In this document: piece by piece, positions 40,405-45,603 of the stretch
Layout: every line of letters begins with the position of its first letter
Position numbering within the stretch: position 1 is the stretch's first letter
Virus record (IMG/VR): IMGVR_UViG_3300035701_004184
Coordinates: 1-45,603 of that record
Origin: a virus
Strand: one strand, 5' to 3'
DNA length: 45,603 nt
Translations under genes and position numbers: made by a program
Notes under the pieces: model-generated
What the model saw: only the letters and a program-made list of their open reading frames with translations
Told to the model about the DNA's origin: nothing
Databases searched by the model: none

Positions 40405-41589
40405 CTAATTTATTCCGATCTCCGGGTATAACGACTTAATTCCTCCGAAGTCGGTTTGGGGCTTAATGTGGGTAGGCCGCCTACTCGCGATAGCATATCG
40501 AATTGCATCCATATGATGATTGAAGATCGGACTTGGCTCGTTAATGATCTTACCGTCTTTATCTGTCATCCACATATAGTTTCGGTACTCTTTTAATGTG
40601 TCTACGCTTCGTTTTGTGATGAAGATCTTTTGTGACCGGAGATACTGGATACCATATAAGACCGAATCCTTACCCTTAACCACCCCCGTAATGTTTAGTT
40701 TATAGTCATGCGCCAGTTCGTCTATGCTCTTTGGCTCTGCGCTGTCGGCCATAACTAGGGCCTTGGGTTGCGCGTTGATGATATTAGCAATGTCTTTGTT
40801 ATACAAACCAGACTGATGTGTAATTTGATCTACAACGTAAGCGCCATTCCAATAATAGACTGCGTCTATGGCTGTAGGATCGTTGGTATAGCCGAAGTCC
40901 AGTCCATAACACTCAAGCCTCGCCTCTTGGGGTATATCGTCGAGTATCTCCCACCCCGTGTATATCCTGCCTTCTGCTTCACCTAGTAACCCCTCACCAT
41001 ATACCCTCCACCAGTTCTTATTACTACGCCGAGCCTCTATTGTCGTAACAATTTGCGAATTAAGTGCCTCGTTATCCCGATAAGTAAGCGTGATAAAGTC
41101 GCAATCCATCTTACCCATAACCTCCGTGTACCACCAGAACTCCTGCACCGGGTTCCAGTCGAGCCAAATAATGTCATTGGTTCGGATTTCTAACTGAGTG
41201 TAAGTCTCGTAACTAATATTGTTGGCTTCGTTAATGAAAAGAATATCTCGCCTTGGCCCCCTAACCTTCCCAGGTTGATCGGCACTAAAAAACTCTACTC
41301 TTGATCCGGATTCAAACTGATAAATAAAGTCAGTCTTATTCCATCGCACATCACTAAAGTATCCCTGCTTCTCCATTATGTTTAAGAAATCTCGTATGGC
41401 TCCGCGTTTAAGGTGAGGAAAGCTCTCAGAGACTACTGATATAGTTTTATTTGGGTGTGATTGCGCGAAATCAATTAAGATTAGAAGAATCGAAATTGTT
41501 TTTGAAGCACCCGTGCCACCAGCAACGCCCCTTATTCTTTTATTCAGTCGCAGGAGTTTCTGCGTTGCCGTTGTCTGTATGAACTCCAT
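40405..41589 (-). CDS. Terminase large subunit
   Basis: 394 residues from the ATG at 41589 (50-nt overlap with TerS). Walker A GGTGASKT (24-31), Walker B DILFINEAN (115-123), and the nuclease acidic residues D231 (LDFGYTNDPTA) and D283 (MADSAEPKSIDEL) with a C-terminal HHMDAIRYA. This is the ATPase/nuclease motor that packages DNA into the capsid via the portal. The Walker A has Gly-Thr-Gly-Ala in place of the more usual R/K-rich loop. Confidence 0.9.
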   Translation of the reverse strand: MEFIQTTATQKLLRLNKRIRGVAGGTGASKTISILLILIDFAQSHPNKTISVVSESFPHLKRGAIRDFLNIMEKQGYFSDVRWNKTDFIYQFESGSRVEFFSADQPGKVRGPRRDILFINEANNISYETYTQLEIRTNDIIWLDWNPVQEFWWYTEVMGKMDCDFITLTYRDNEALNSQIVTTIEARRSNKNWWRVYGEGLLGEAEGRIYTGWEILDDIPQEARLECYGLDFGYTNDPTAIDAVYYWNGAYVVDQITHQSGLYNKDIANIINAQPKALVMADSAEPKSIDELAHDYKLNITGVVKGKDSVLYGIQYLRSQKIFITKRSVDTLKEYRNYMWMTDKDGKIINEPSPIFNHHMDAIRYAIASRRPTHIKPQTDFGGIKSLYPEIGIN

Positions 41590-41962
41590 TCGTAACTCCT
41601 CCCAAAATAGACTTGACAGGTTTACCTCCACTGGTTACGTCCAGTGCCGACTTCTCAATCATGTCATGGTTCACTTTTAAGAGAAGCATAACTATGGTGG
41701 CGTTGATCTCTTTCCCTCCAAAGATCCCTATTTCGGTCAAATACTCCTTTTGCTTTAGCTTTAATTCATCTAAAGTGTCGGAAAACTCTTTGTGATCTTT
41801 GGCCCATTGATAGAGTGTGTCTCTATTTATCCCCAGTTTAAGCGCTATTCCTTCTACTGTCGGTATCTTCATGTTTTGGGGAACCGCTTCCGCCATGTAT
41901 TCATTTATCTGCGTTATCACTTCTGGAGTATACAGGGTGGGTCTACCGCCGGGATGTGCCAT
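41540..41962 (-). CDS. Terminase small subunit
   Basis: 140 residues. GGRPTLYTPEVITQINEYM, VEGIALKLGINRDTLYQWAK and FSDTLDELKLKQKEYL form the N-terminal HTH (DNA recognition), and IVMLLLKVNHDMIEK the following helix. This is the usual DNA-recognition small subunit. It overlaps TerL. The start codon lies 4 nt after the palindrome GTATAATTATAC (contains TATAAT on this strand), with no SD, so the mRNA may be leaderless. Confidence 0.85.
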   Translation of the reverse strand: MAHPGGRPTLYTPEVITQINEYMAEAVPQNMKIPTVEGIALKLGINRDTLYQWAKDHKEFSDTLDELKLKQKEYLTEIGIFGGKEINATIVMLLLKVNHDMIEKSALDVTSGGKPVKSILGGVTNGVHTDNGNAETPATE

Positions 41963-41966
41963 ATAT

Positions 41967-41978
41967 GTATAATTATAC
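41967..41978. promoter_or_regulatory. Palindromic operator/-10 candidate before TerS
   Basis: Identical 12-bp palindrome to that at the RHH gene (23607-23618). From the palindrome to the start codon the two sites differ by one inserted base (CATATATG vs ATATATG). No good -35 is seen. It overlaps the 3' end of the winged-helix gene. Confidence 0.5.
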
Positions 41979-42233
41979 TACCGTCCTCAACAAAACATAG
42001 TAAGTTTTATTTGAAACTATACAAGCTCTTCTAATGTATCCCTTTTCAAGAAGAGAGTTGAGCGCCCAGACAACGGTGGGTGGCTTAGGATGCTTACCCG
42101 CCTTTCCCATAACAAGTATTATTTCCTTTTGGGGGACCGGCGTCTTATGTTCGCGCACCCACAAGGCAATAAATCTCATTATCTCCATATGGAATACGTT
42201 TAACTCATCTAGGTTGATGTAGTCTGTGGGCAT
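41973..42233 (-). CDS. Winged helix-turn-helix DNA-binding protein
   Basis: 86 residues. EIMRFIALWVREHKTPVPQK (helix), PPTVVWALNSLLEKGYIRRA (recognition helix plus start of wing) and SNKTYYVLLRTV (wing strands). The fold is MarR/LexA-like. It stands just upstream of the terminase genes and could regulate late genes. No ligand or partner domain is present. Confidence 0.7.
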   Translation of the reverse strand: MPTDYINLDELNVFHMEIMRFIALWVREHKTPVPQKEIILVMGKAGKHPKPPTVVWALNSLLEKGYIRRACIVSNKTYYVLLRTVV

Positions 42234-42248
42234 GAAATAGACGTGGGA

Positions 42249-42419
42249 TTACTTTAATAGTTTTAGGCAAGCATCCGCGCGGGCATTGCTTCCCAATTTA
42301 AGGCACTCCATCTTTTGCTCGTTTAGTGTCTTGGGTTTGGTTTGATTGTATATCCCAAGTCCGAAATAAGCCATTGCCACTAGACAGGTAATTAAAACAA
42401 CAATCTTTGTCTTATCCAT
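42249..42419 (-). CDS. Small single-TM protein with two Cys, type A
   Basis: 56 residues. N-terminal hydrophobic helix IVVLITCLVAMAYFGLGI, then a charged outer part with two Cys (MECLKLGSN, ADACLKLL). A full SD (GGGGAGGTGA) precedes the ATG. Probably an inner-membrane or lipoprotein-like small protein. A similar layout is found at 44472. Unknown function. Confidence 0.6.
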   Translation of the reverse strand: MDKTKIVVLITCLVAMAYFGLGIYNQTKPKTLNEQKMECLKLGSNARADACLKLLK

Positions 42420-42561
42420 TTTTCACCTCCCCATAAAATCTGATGGGTTTGTTCCAGTATTTTACTTCTATCCAGTTTAGCTTCCAGAACTCCCACCATT
42501 TCCTATATGGATTCTTAACAGTAAGGGTTAATCCCACTCGTCTTTTAATTACTTTCTGCAT
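42412..42561 (-). CDS. Small aromatic/basic protein
   Basis: 49 residues, starting MQKVIKRRVGLTLTVKNPYR and then very Trp-rich (KWWEFWKLNWIEVKYW). It overlaps both neighbours (8 and 13 nt). No motif. Possibly a membrane-surface peptide. Confidence 0.5.
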   Translation of the reverse strand: MQKVIKRRVGLTLTVKNPYRKWWEFWKLNWIEVKYWNKPIRFYGEVKNG

Positions 42562-42653
42562 ACTTTGTTACATTCCCACCACCGCCCGCCTTTCATTATC
42601 TTACGATGTTCACATAGGAAATTACGATAGATGAATTTTAGCGACCACTTCAT
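42549..42653 (-). CDS. Tiny Cys/His protein
   Basis: 34 residues with FLCEHRKIM and WWECNKVCRK, i.e. C-x-H and C-x3-C groups that could bind zinc. The ATG overlaps the next gene's stop (ATGA), which supports it. Confidence 0.5.
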   Translation of the reverse strand: MKWSLKFIYRNFLCEHRKIMKGGRWWECNKVCRK

Positions 42654-43045
42654 TTTTTATCCTGACTAACCATTGTTATCATCGGCCTTTCACCCATTTT
42701 CTTCCGGCGATAGGCGATAGAATTACTGATAAAAGCCATCGAGTTACAATCCAAGAAATAACAATCCTTTTGGAAATTGATTACCTTATCTTTAAGAACC
42801 ACCTCATTCAACTTCTCGAAGTAAACTCCCCCACGGTTTTCTTTGATCTTTGTTTTGAGGTCTTTTATTAAGGCGTCCAAGTCTCGGCGCCTCTCCTGCA
42901 TATCCCTCATTATTCCGGCGATTGAGTTTAACTCGATCCCTTTAATTTCTAATTCGCCCTCGTCATTCTCGTCCTCAATTTCTTTGTAGAGGATTCCTTC
43001 TTTTCTAAGATAGTCTAAAATGTCTTTGTGTGTTAGGTTTTTCAT
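42650..43045 (-). CDS. Hypothetical coiled-coil protein
   Basis: 131 residues. The N-terminus is acidic (EDENDEGELEIKG). A coiled section follows (MQERRRDLDALIKDLKTKIK), and a beta-like C-terminal part with DCYFLDCNSMAFISNSIAYR. Overlaps the downstream and upstream genes by 4 nt. No family recognised. Confidence 0.6.
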   Translation of the reverse strand: MKNLTHKDILDYLRKEGILYKEIEDENDEGELEIKGIELNSIAGIMRDMQERRRDLDALIKDLKTKIKENRGGVYFEKLNEVVLKDKVINFQKDCYFLDCNSMAFISNSIAYRRKKMGERPMITMVSQDKK

Positions 43046-43224
43046 TTGTGTTTATGATCCTTTAGAAATTGTTTAGCTTTCTTGGCCCAGAGTTTAGTCT
43101 TAAAAGTAGTAGCGATTCCCTCATTACATTTCTTACAAGAGTAAAGGTCGGCAATGTGCCAGACTCCGATCTTCTCTACTTCTTTTTGTATTGAGGGTGA
43201 GTCGGTTTTTATTAGTCTTTTCAT
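43042..43224 (-). CDS. Small protein with CxxC
   Basis: 60 residues, basic, with YSCKKCNEG and a C-terminal KDHKHK. A zinc knuckle is possible. Coupled by ATGA overlaps on both sides. Confidence 0.5.
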   Translation of the reverse strand: MKRLIKTDSPSIQKEVEKIGVWHIADLYSCKKCNEGIATTFKTKLWAKKAKQFLKDHKHK

Positions 43225-43271
43225 TTTTCCTTTCTAATCATATCTAGGTCTGTTTTCTGATTGTGTTTCAT
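43221..43271 (-). CDS. 16-residue frame with duplicated gene start
   Basis: Begins MKHNQKTD, copying the start of the gene at 43372-43791 (MKHNQKTE) through a 30-bp exact direct repeat. It keeps ATGA overlaps on both ends. It may be a gene-start remnant or a translational link rather than a functional protein. Confidence 0.3.
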   Translation of the reverse strand: MKHNQKTDLDMIRKEK

Positions 43272-43278
43272 AGATTTC
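43249..43278. repeat. 30-bp direct repeat, copy 1
   Basis: Exact copy of 43769-43798. Both copies cover the start codon of a gene encoding MKHNQKT and the end of the gene before it, so the whole start module was copied. Confidence 0.9.
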
Positions 43279-43375
43279 TCTTAACAACTAGACCACAGAT
43301 AAAACACATCACCTTTTCCCATCCTTCAAGGAAGTTCAGAGAGATGGAAATAAAGCAATGCTGGTGTGGCATCAT
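43268..43375 (-). CDS. Tiny Cys/His protein
   Basis: 35 residues with PHQHCF and VMCFICGLVV: a possible zinc site. The ATG overlaps the stop of the 139-aa gene, and its own stop overlaps the next ATG. AGGAG lies 4 nt before the start. Confidence 0.45.
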   Translation of the reverse strand: MMPHQHCFISISLNFLEGWEKVMCFICGLVVKRNL

Positions 43376-43791
43376 TTTTCTCCTTTATCTTTTGAGGTGT
43401 TAGGTAAATGATTTATGACTTCCCCGGTCTTGATATTTACTATTAAGGCGTGGTATCTCTTGGCTTCCTCCTCATCTGACAAATGCTCATCAATGGTTAG
43501 TCGGCAACACTGTATGTCTTTACCAACACAAAATTTGTCCCATTCGTCATAGGTCTTAAAATGTAGGTTCTTATTTCTGACCTTGACTAACTTTTTCATT
43601 CCCTCCACCTTCTTGATTAAGGATTGGGTGCGAAGGTCTAAAAGTTTGTCTAGGCCCGATTCAACGGAGAATGAGAGTTTTCTATTCCTTAAATTCTTAT
43701 TCCAAGTATCAGCTGACCAGAAGTTCCAAGCACTTAACTCATTTACCCAAGACAAAAACCTATACCATTCTGTTTTCTGATTGTGTTTCAT
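43372..43791 (-). CDS. Hypothetical protein
   Basis: 139 residues, basic and aromatic in the first part (EWYRFLSWVNELSAWNFW), then helical (LVKVRNKNLHFKTYDEWDKF). It has three Cys (FCVGKDIQCC), and beta strands near the end (YHALIVNIKTGEVINHL). I do not recognise it. Its start module is duplicated 520 bp downstream. Confidence 0.55.
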   Translation of the reverse strand: MKHNQKTEWYRFLSWVNELSAWNFWSADTWNKNLRNRKLSFSVESGLDKLLDLRTQSLIKKVEGMKKLVKVRNKNLHFKTYDEWDKFCVGKDIQCCRLTIDEHLSDEEEAKRYHALIVNIKTGEVINHLPNTSKDKGEK

Positions 43792-43798
43792 AGATTTC
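43769..43798. repeat. 30-bp direct repeat, copy 2
   Basis: Identical to 43249-43278; see there. The 520-bp interval between the copies is a possible site of duplication or loop-out. Confidence 0.9.
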
Positions 43799-43994
43799 CT
43801 TTAGCTTCCCTCACGGTATATCTTTTAACATAACCCTCTCTCAATAACCTCCGAAGGGGAGTGACAGCATAATACTTCCCACCAATTTCGACTAATTTGA
43901 ACTCGATTTTGAGAGTAGACTCATATAATCTGTCACCTACAGCGAGCCTATGGCCTTTGGCACATCTTTGATTAACATATTTGAGTTTTTTCAT
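43788..43994 (-). CDS. Small basic beta-rich protein
   Basis: 68 residues, about 25% Arg/Lys. LKIEFKLVEIGGKYYAVTPL and YVKRYTVREA look like strands of a small nucleic-acid-binding fold. Overlaps both neighbours by 4 nt. Function unknown. Confidence 0.55.
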   Translation of the reverse strand: MKKLKYVNQRCAKGHRLAVGDRLYESTLKIEFKLVEIGGKYYAVTPLRRLLREGYVKRYTVREAKGNL

Positions 43995-44317
43995 TTCTCT
44001 CCTCCTTTGTCTTTTGGGGTAAGTCGGGTTAAGATTTCGTTCCCATAGGCTTGAATATCGTGTGAACTTAGTTCAACAACTCCATTGATAGAGCTTTTGT
44101 CACCAAATAACTTATGGATAAACTCTCGCACCAATTCATAGTCCTTTTTTCTCTCATCCTCTCGGACTTTTTGGAAAGCGGCGGTGAGTATTTTTCCAAA
44201 CCTTTCTCCTGTAGCAGGAATCAACCGACCACCCCCCGCGTCAACAATATCGACTTCAGATAGGAGACTCTTTATCAATTCCTCTGATACTGTTTTCTTT
44301 TTAGAGATTGGTGTCAT
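43991..44317 (-). CDS. Hypothetical helical protein
   Basis: 108 residues from the ATG at 44317, which overlaps the upstream stop (ATGA); a longer frame from 44383 would overlap another gene. Helical pattern: KVREDERKKDYELVREFIHK and HDIQAYGNEILTRL. Its first residues, MTPISKKKT, repeat those of the next gene upstream (MTTPISKKKT). No family recognised. Confidence 0.55.
   Translation of the reverse strand: MTPISKKKTVSEELIKSLLSEVDIVDAGGGRLIPATGERFGKILTAAFQKVREDERKKDYELVREFIHKLFGDKSSINGVVELSSHDIQAYGNEILTRLTPKDKGGEK
44292..44311. repeat. 20-bp direct repeat at gene starts, copy 1
   Basis: Exact copy of 44447-44466; both encode PISKKKT directly after a start codon. A second case of duplicated gene starts in this operon. 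Confidence 0.85.
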
Positions 44318-44475
44318 TTTCTTAACATAACTCCTTTCGCTATTTCGGTAAACTTCCAAGGCTGTAACTTCATCCACCACCAATGAAGTTGAGAGTCAAC
44401 AATAAAGTTAACACCGTAAAGATCGAATACTTTTTTACCTGTTGTAGTTTTCTTTTTAGAGATTGGGGTGGTCAT
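44314..44475 (-). CDS. Small hypothetical protein
   Basis: 53 residues: MTTPISKKKTTTGKK, then VFDLYGVNFIVDSQL and a Trp-rich HWWWMKLQPW. ATGA overlaps on both sides support it. No function recognised. Confidence 0.5.
   Translation of the reverse strand: MTTPISKKKTTTGKKVFDLYGVNFIVDSQLHWWWMKLQPWKFTEIAKGVMLRK
44447..44466. repeat. 20-bp direct repeat at gene starts, copy 2
   Basis: See 44292-44311. Confidence 0.85.
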
Positions 44476-44639
44476 TTTGTTTTTATACAGTTTAATAATT
44501 GTTCACTTGTTACCCACCGAATGTCTCTCTGGCAAGGTGGCATTCTGTGCAGACGCCAACCCTCATTCATAATCCACAACACAATCAACAACCACATAAC
44601 CGCTATCACTCGATCAAATAGTGTTTTTGGTGTAGTCAT
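44472..44639 (-). CDS. Small single-TM protein with two Cys, type B
   Basis: 55 residues. VIAVMWLLIVLWIM is a membrane helix, and the tail carries two Cys (MPPCQRDI, LLNCIKTK). Layout is like the gene at 42249. It overlaps its neighbours by 4 nt each. Begins MTTPKT, akin to the next two genes. Confidence 0.55.
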   Translation of the reverse strand: MTTPKTLFDRVIAVMWLLIVLWIMNEGWRLHRMPPCQRDIRWVTSEQLLNCIKTK

Positions 44640-45010
44640 TTTTCCTTCGTAAAATTTATCTTTGCCTTTTTGTCGATTTTCCTAGTAAAGCAACACCCTT
44701 GGACAACGGCATTGGCTGTACAAATTAAACTAAGATTCGCTTCTTCCTTTTTACTGACCATATTGATTACGTTATCTTTAATCAAGAGATTATCCCCGGA
44801 AAGGAATAGCGGTCGCGTTAATTTTTCCAATCCTTCTACTCTAACTACTGGCATAATTGTTACAATTTTTCCACTTCGACTAAATGCCTTGTTTGTCTCA
44901 ATAAGTCTTTTGTTTTCCTTTTCTAGTCGATAAAGTTCCCAGTAAAAAAGGCCACCAATAAACCGACGAAGCAACCGAAGGGATATTTCGTATGTTTTAG
45001 TGATGGTCAT
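44636..45010 (-). CDS. Hypothetical protein
   Basis: 124 residues. N-terminus helical (ISLRLLRRFIGGLFYWELYR, LEKENKRLIETNKAF), then beta-like segments (KIVTIMPVVRVEG, NLLIKDNVINMVS) and a C-terminal Cys pair (QGCCFTRKI). The repetitive NLLIKDNVI pattern could be a small beta-sheet or beta-helix-like fold. No family recognised. It is the first gene after the Ser-X repeat gene. Confidence 0.5.
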   Translation of the reverse strand: MTITKTYEISLRLLRRFIGGLFYWELYRLEKENKRLIETNKAFSRSGKIVTIMPVVRVEGLEKLTRPLFLSGDNLLIKDNVINMVSKKEEANLSLICTANAVVQGCCFTRKIDKKAKINFTKEK

Positions 45011-45045
45011 AGTCTTTTATTGTTTGAATAGGTATTTATAGTTTA

Positions 45046-45243
45046 CTAACTATTTAGCGACCACGACCGCGACCACGACCACGACCACGACCGCGACCGC
45101 GACCACGACCGCGACCGCGACCCCGACCGCGACCCCGACCACGACCACGACCCCGACCGCGACCGCGACCACGACCGCGACCCCGACCCCGACCACGACC
45201 AATATAATGTGTTTATATTATAAAGTTGTATTTGGTTAGACAT
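45046..45243 (-). CDS. Low-complexity Ser-X repeat protein
   Basis: 65 residues from the ATG at 45243, with an AGGAG SD 6 nt upstream. A 14-residue N-terminus (MSNQIQLYNINTLY) is followed by 24 dipeptides of Ser with Trp, Arg or Gly (WSWSGSGSRS and so on), then LNS. Each dipeptide comes from one hexanucleotide (TCGNGG on this strand). Short SXSX or GYG-repeat genes of this kind occur in environmental phages; function unknown, possibly aggregation- or adhesion-related. If the array is read in another phase it would encode Gly-Arg. Confidence 0.55.
   Translation of the reverse strand: MSNQIQLYNINTLYWSWSGSGSRSWSRSRSGSWSWSGSRSGSRSRSWSRSRSWSWSWSRSWSLNS
45058..45201. repeat. Hexanucleotide array, 24 units of CGACCN
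   Basis: 144 bp without interruption. The sixth base is A, G or C but never T. Such an array can change length by slippage in multiples of two residues without breaking the frame. Confidence 0.9.
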
Positions 45244-45289
45244 AAAAGTTCTCCTGCTTGCCCCCAATAAGGAGGCAAAAGCAAAACTC

Positions 45290-45603
45290 TTACTTCTGTT
45301 CCGCCGGTAACTTTGACTTCCAAACAAAAGCGTCAGTGATTGAATCCACATTGAGGTACATATCAACATCAACCGGTTCAACCTCTTTTAGTGTGCCTTT
45401 ATTTATTGCTTCGCTGAATCTACCGCTATCAGCAATCCAGGCCGCATCTCCTAAGACCAAAAACTTACCCACGATTGCTTTGACGCGACCCGTGGCGTGG
45501 TAAGTTACAGTCCTAAAAAAATAGGCACTGCCGATCTTAAAAGGAATCTCTAGATTTTTATATTCACTTAGTTCTTTTTTACTTTTCACTTTTTGTTCTA
45601 GTT
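45290..45603 (-). CDS. Conserved phage protein of unknown function, 3' part (split by window end)
   Basis: Continuation of the gene at 1-320 if the genome is circular. It ends KSKLPAEQK. This copy reads FLVLGDAAWIAD where the other end reads FLVLKEAAWIA. A GTG at 45589 is an internal codon rather than a start, because the frame is open through the window end. It stands next to the Ser-X repeat gene. Confidence 0.7.
   Translation of the reverse strand, partial: LEQKVKSKKELSEYKNLEIPFKIGSAYFFRTVTYHATGRVKAIVGKFLVLGDAAWIADSGRFSEAINKGTLKEVEPVDVDMYLNVDSITDAFVWKSKLPAEQK
45429..45603. repeat. Terminal direct repeat, right end
   Basis: See 1-175. It defines a genome unit of about 45,428 bp. Confidence 0.85.

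Noticed and set aside
45058-45201. Gly-Arg (RGG-like) protein encoded by the hexanucleotide array
   Set aside because: The silent third-base variation is suggestive, but the only frame with an ATG and SD reads Ser-Trp/Arg/Gly. No start was found for the Gly-Arg frame.
1-45603. Recoded stop codons (TAG or TGA reassignment)
   Set aside because: TAA, TAG and TGA all end genes at sensible places, often in ATGA overlaps; the structural genes are unbroken under the standard code.
1-45603. tRNA genes, integrase/attachment sites, DNA polymerase or helicase
   Set aside because: Looked for by motif in the translated frames and non-coding gaps; none could be recognised by eye. Distant forms cannot be excluded without a profile search.

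Overview
This window looks like an essentially complete genome of a short-tailed (podovirus-like) tailed bacteriophage, probably from an environmental or metagenomic assembly. The virion set is a P22/T7-like one: small and large terminase, portal, an acidic scaffold-like protein, an HK97-type coat, a connector/adaptor, a nozzle-like tail protein, a beta-helical tailspike and two very large internal proteins. I see no tape measure, sheath or tail-tube gene. The last 175 bases repeat the first 175; bases 49-175 and 45477-45603 are identical over 127 bases, so the molecule is most likely circular or circularly permuted at about 45,428 bp. One gene is split across the window ends. The host cannot be named from sequence alone, but it is bacterial: sigma70-type promoters, exact DnaA boxes, a CHAP endolysin and strong Shine-Dalgarno (SD) sites on some genes.

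Nearly everything is on the minus strand, so the map reads right to left. Region A (42,653 leftward to 40,405): small genes, a winged-helix protein, TerS and TerL. Region B (40,234-35,237): portal, two tiny basic proteins, a methyltransferase, scaffold and major capsid protein (MCP), followed by a strong terminator. Region C (35,147-21,966): a Ser-rich head-fibre-like protein, then about 15 sugar-related genes: GT2/GT27-like glycosyltransferases, a GT75-like protein, a UDP-sugar dehydrogenase-like protein, a heptose-kinase-like GHMP kinase, an SDR fragment and six methyltransferases. Region D (21,906-11,450): a giant Ser-rich tail protein, the tailspike and other tail proteins. Region E (11,446-6,252): internal (ejected) proteins, one with a nucleotidyltransferase motif and one with a C-terminal HNH domain. 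Region F (6,211-2,841): lysis genes, a homing endonuclease and a metallophosphoesterase. Region G (2,693 leftward, around the ends, to 42,249): many small, tightly coupled genes (ATGA stop/start overlaps), among them a membrane-anchored transglycosylase and an HNH nuclease. Only two genes lie on the plus strand (23,624-24,050): a ribbon-helix-helix regulator and a protein resembling the Tad2 anti-Thoeris family.

Main points of interest. (1) Two virion proteins carry long mucin-like Ser/Pro/Ala/Gly repeats and flank a phage-encoded sugar island whose GTs carry polypeptide-GalNAc-transferase-like motifs, suggesting a self-glycosylating virion. (2) Eight 30-bp promoters share a -35 hexamer, TAGTT at a fixed place in an 18-bp spacer, and a -10; at four of them the start codon lies only 6-7 nt past the -10, implying leaderless mRNAs. 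(3) A roughly 100-bp element with three exact and one near DnaA box has a diverged second copy, in a genome with no recognisable replication gene. (4) The palindrome GTATAATTATAC sits 4-5 nt upstream of the start codons of both the RHH regulator and TerS.

All functional calls come from reading motifs by eye; no database search was possible.
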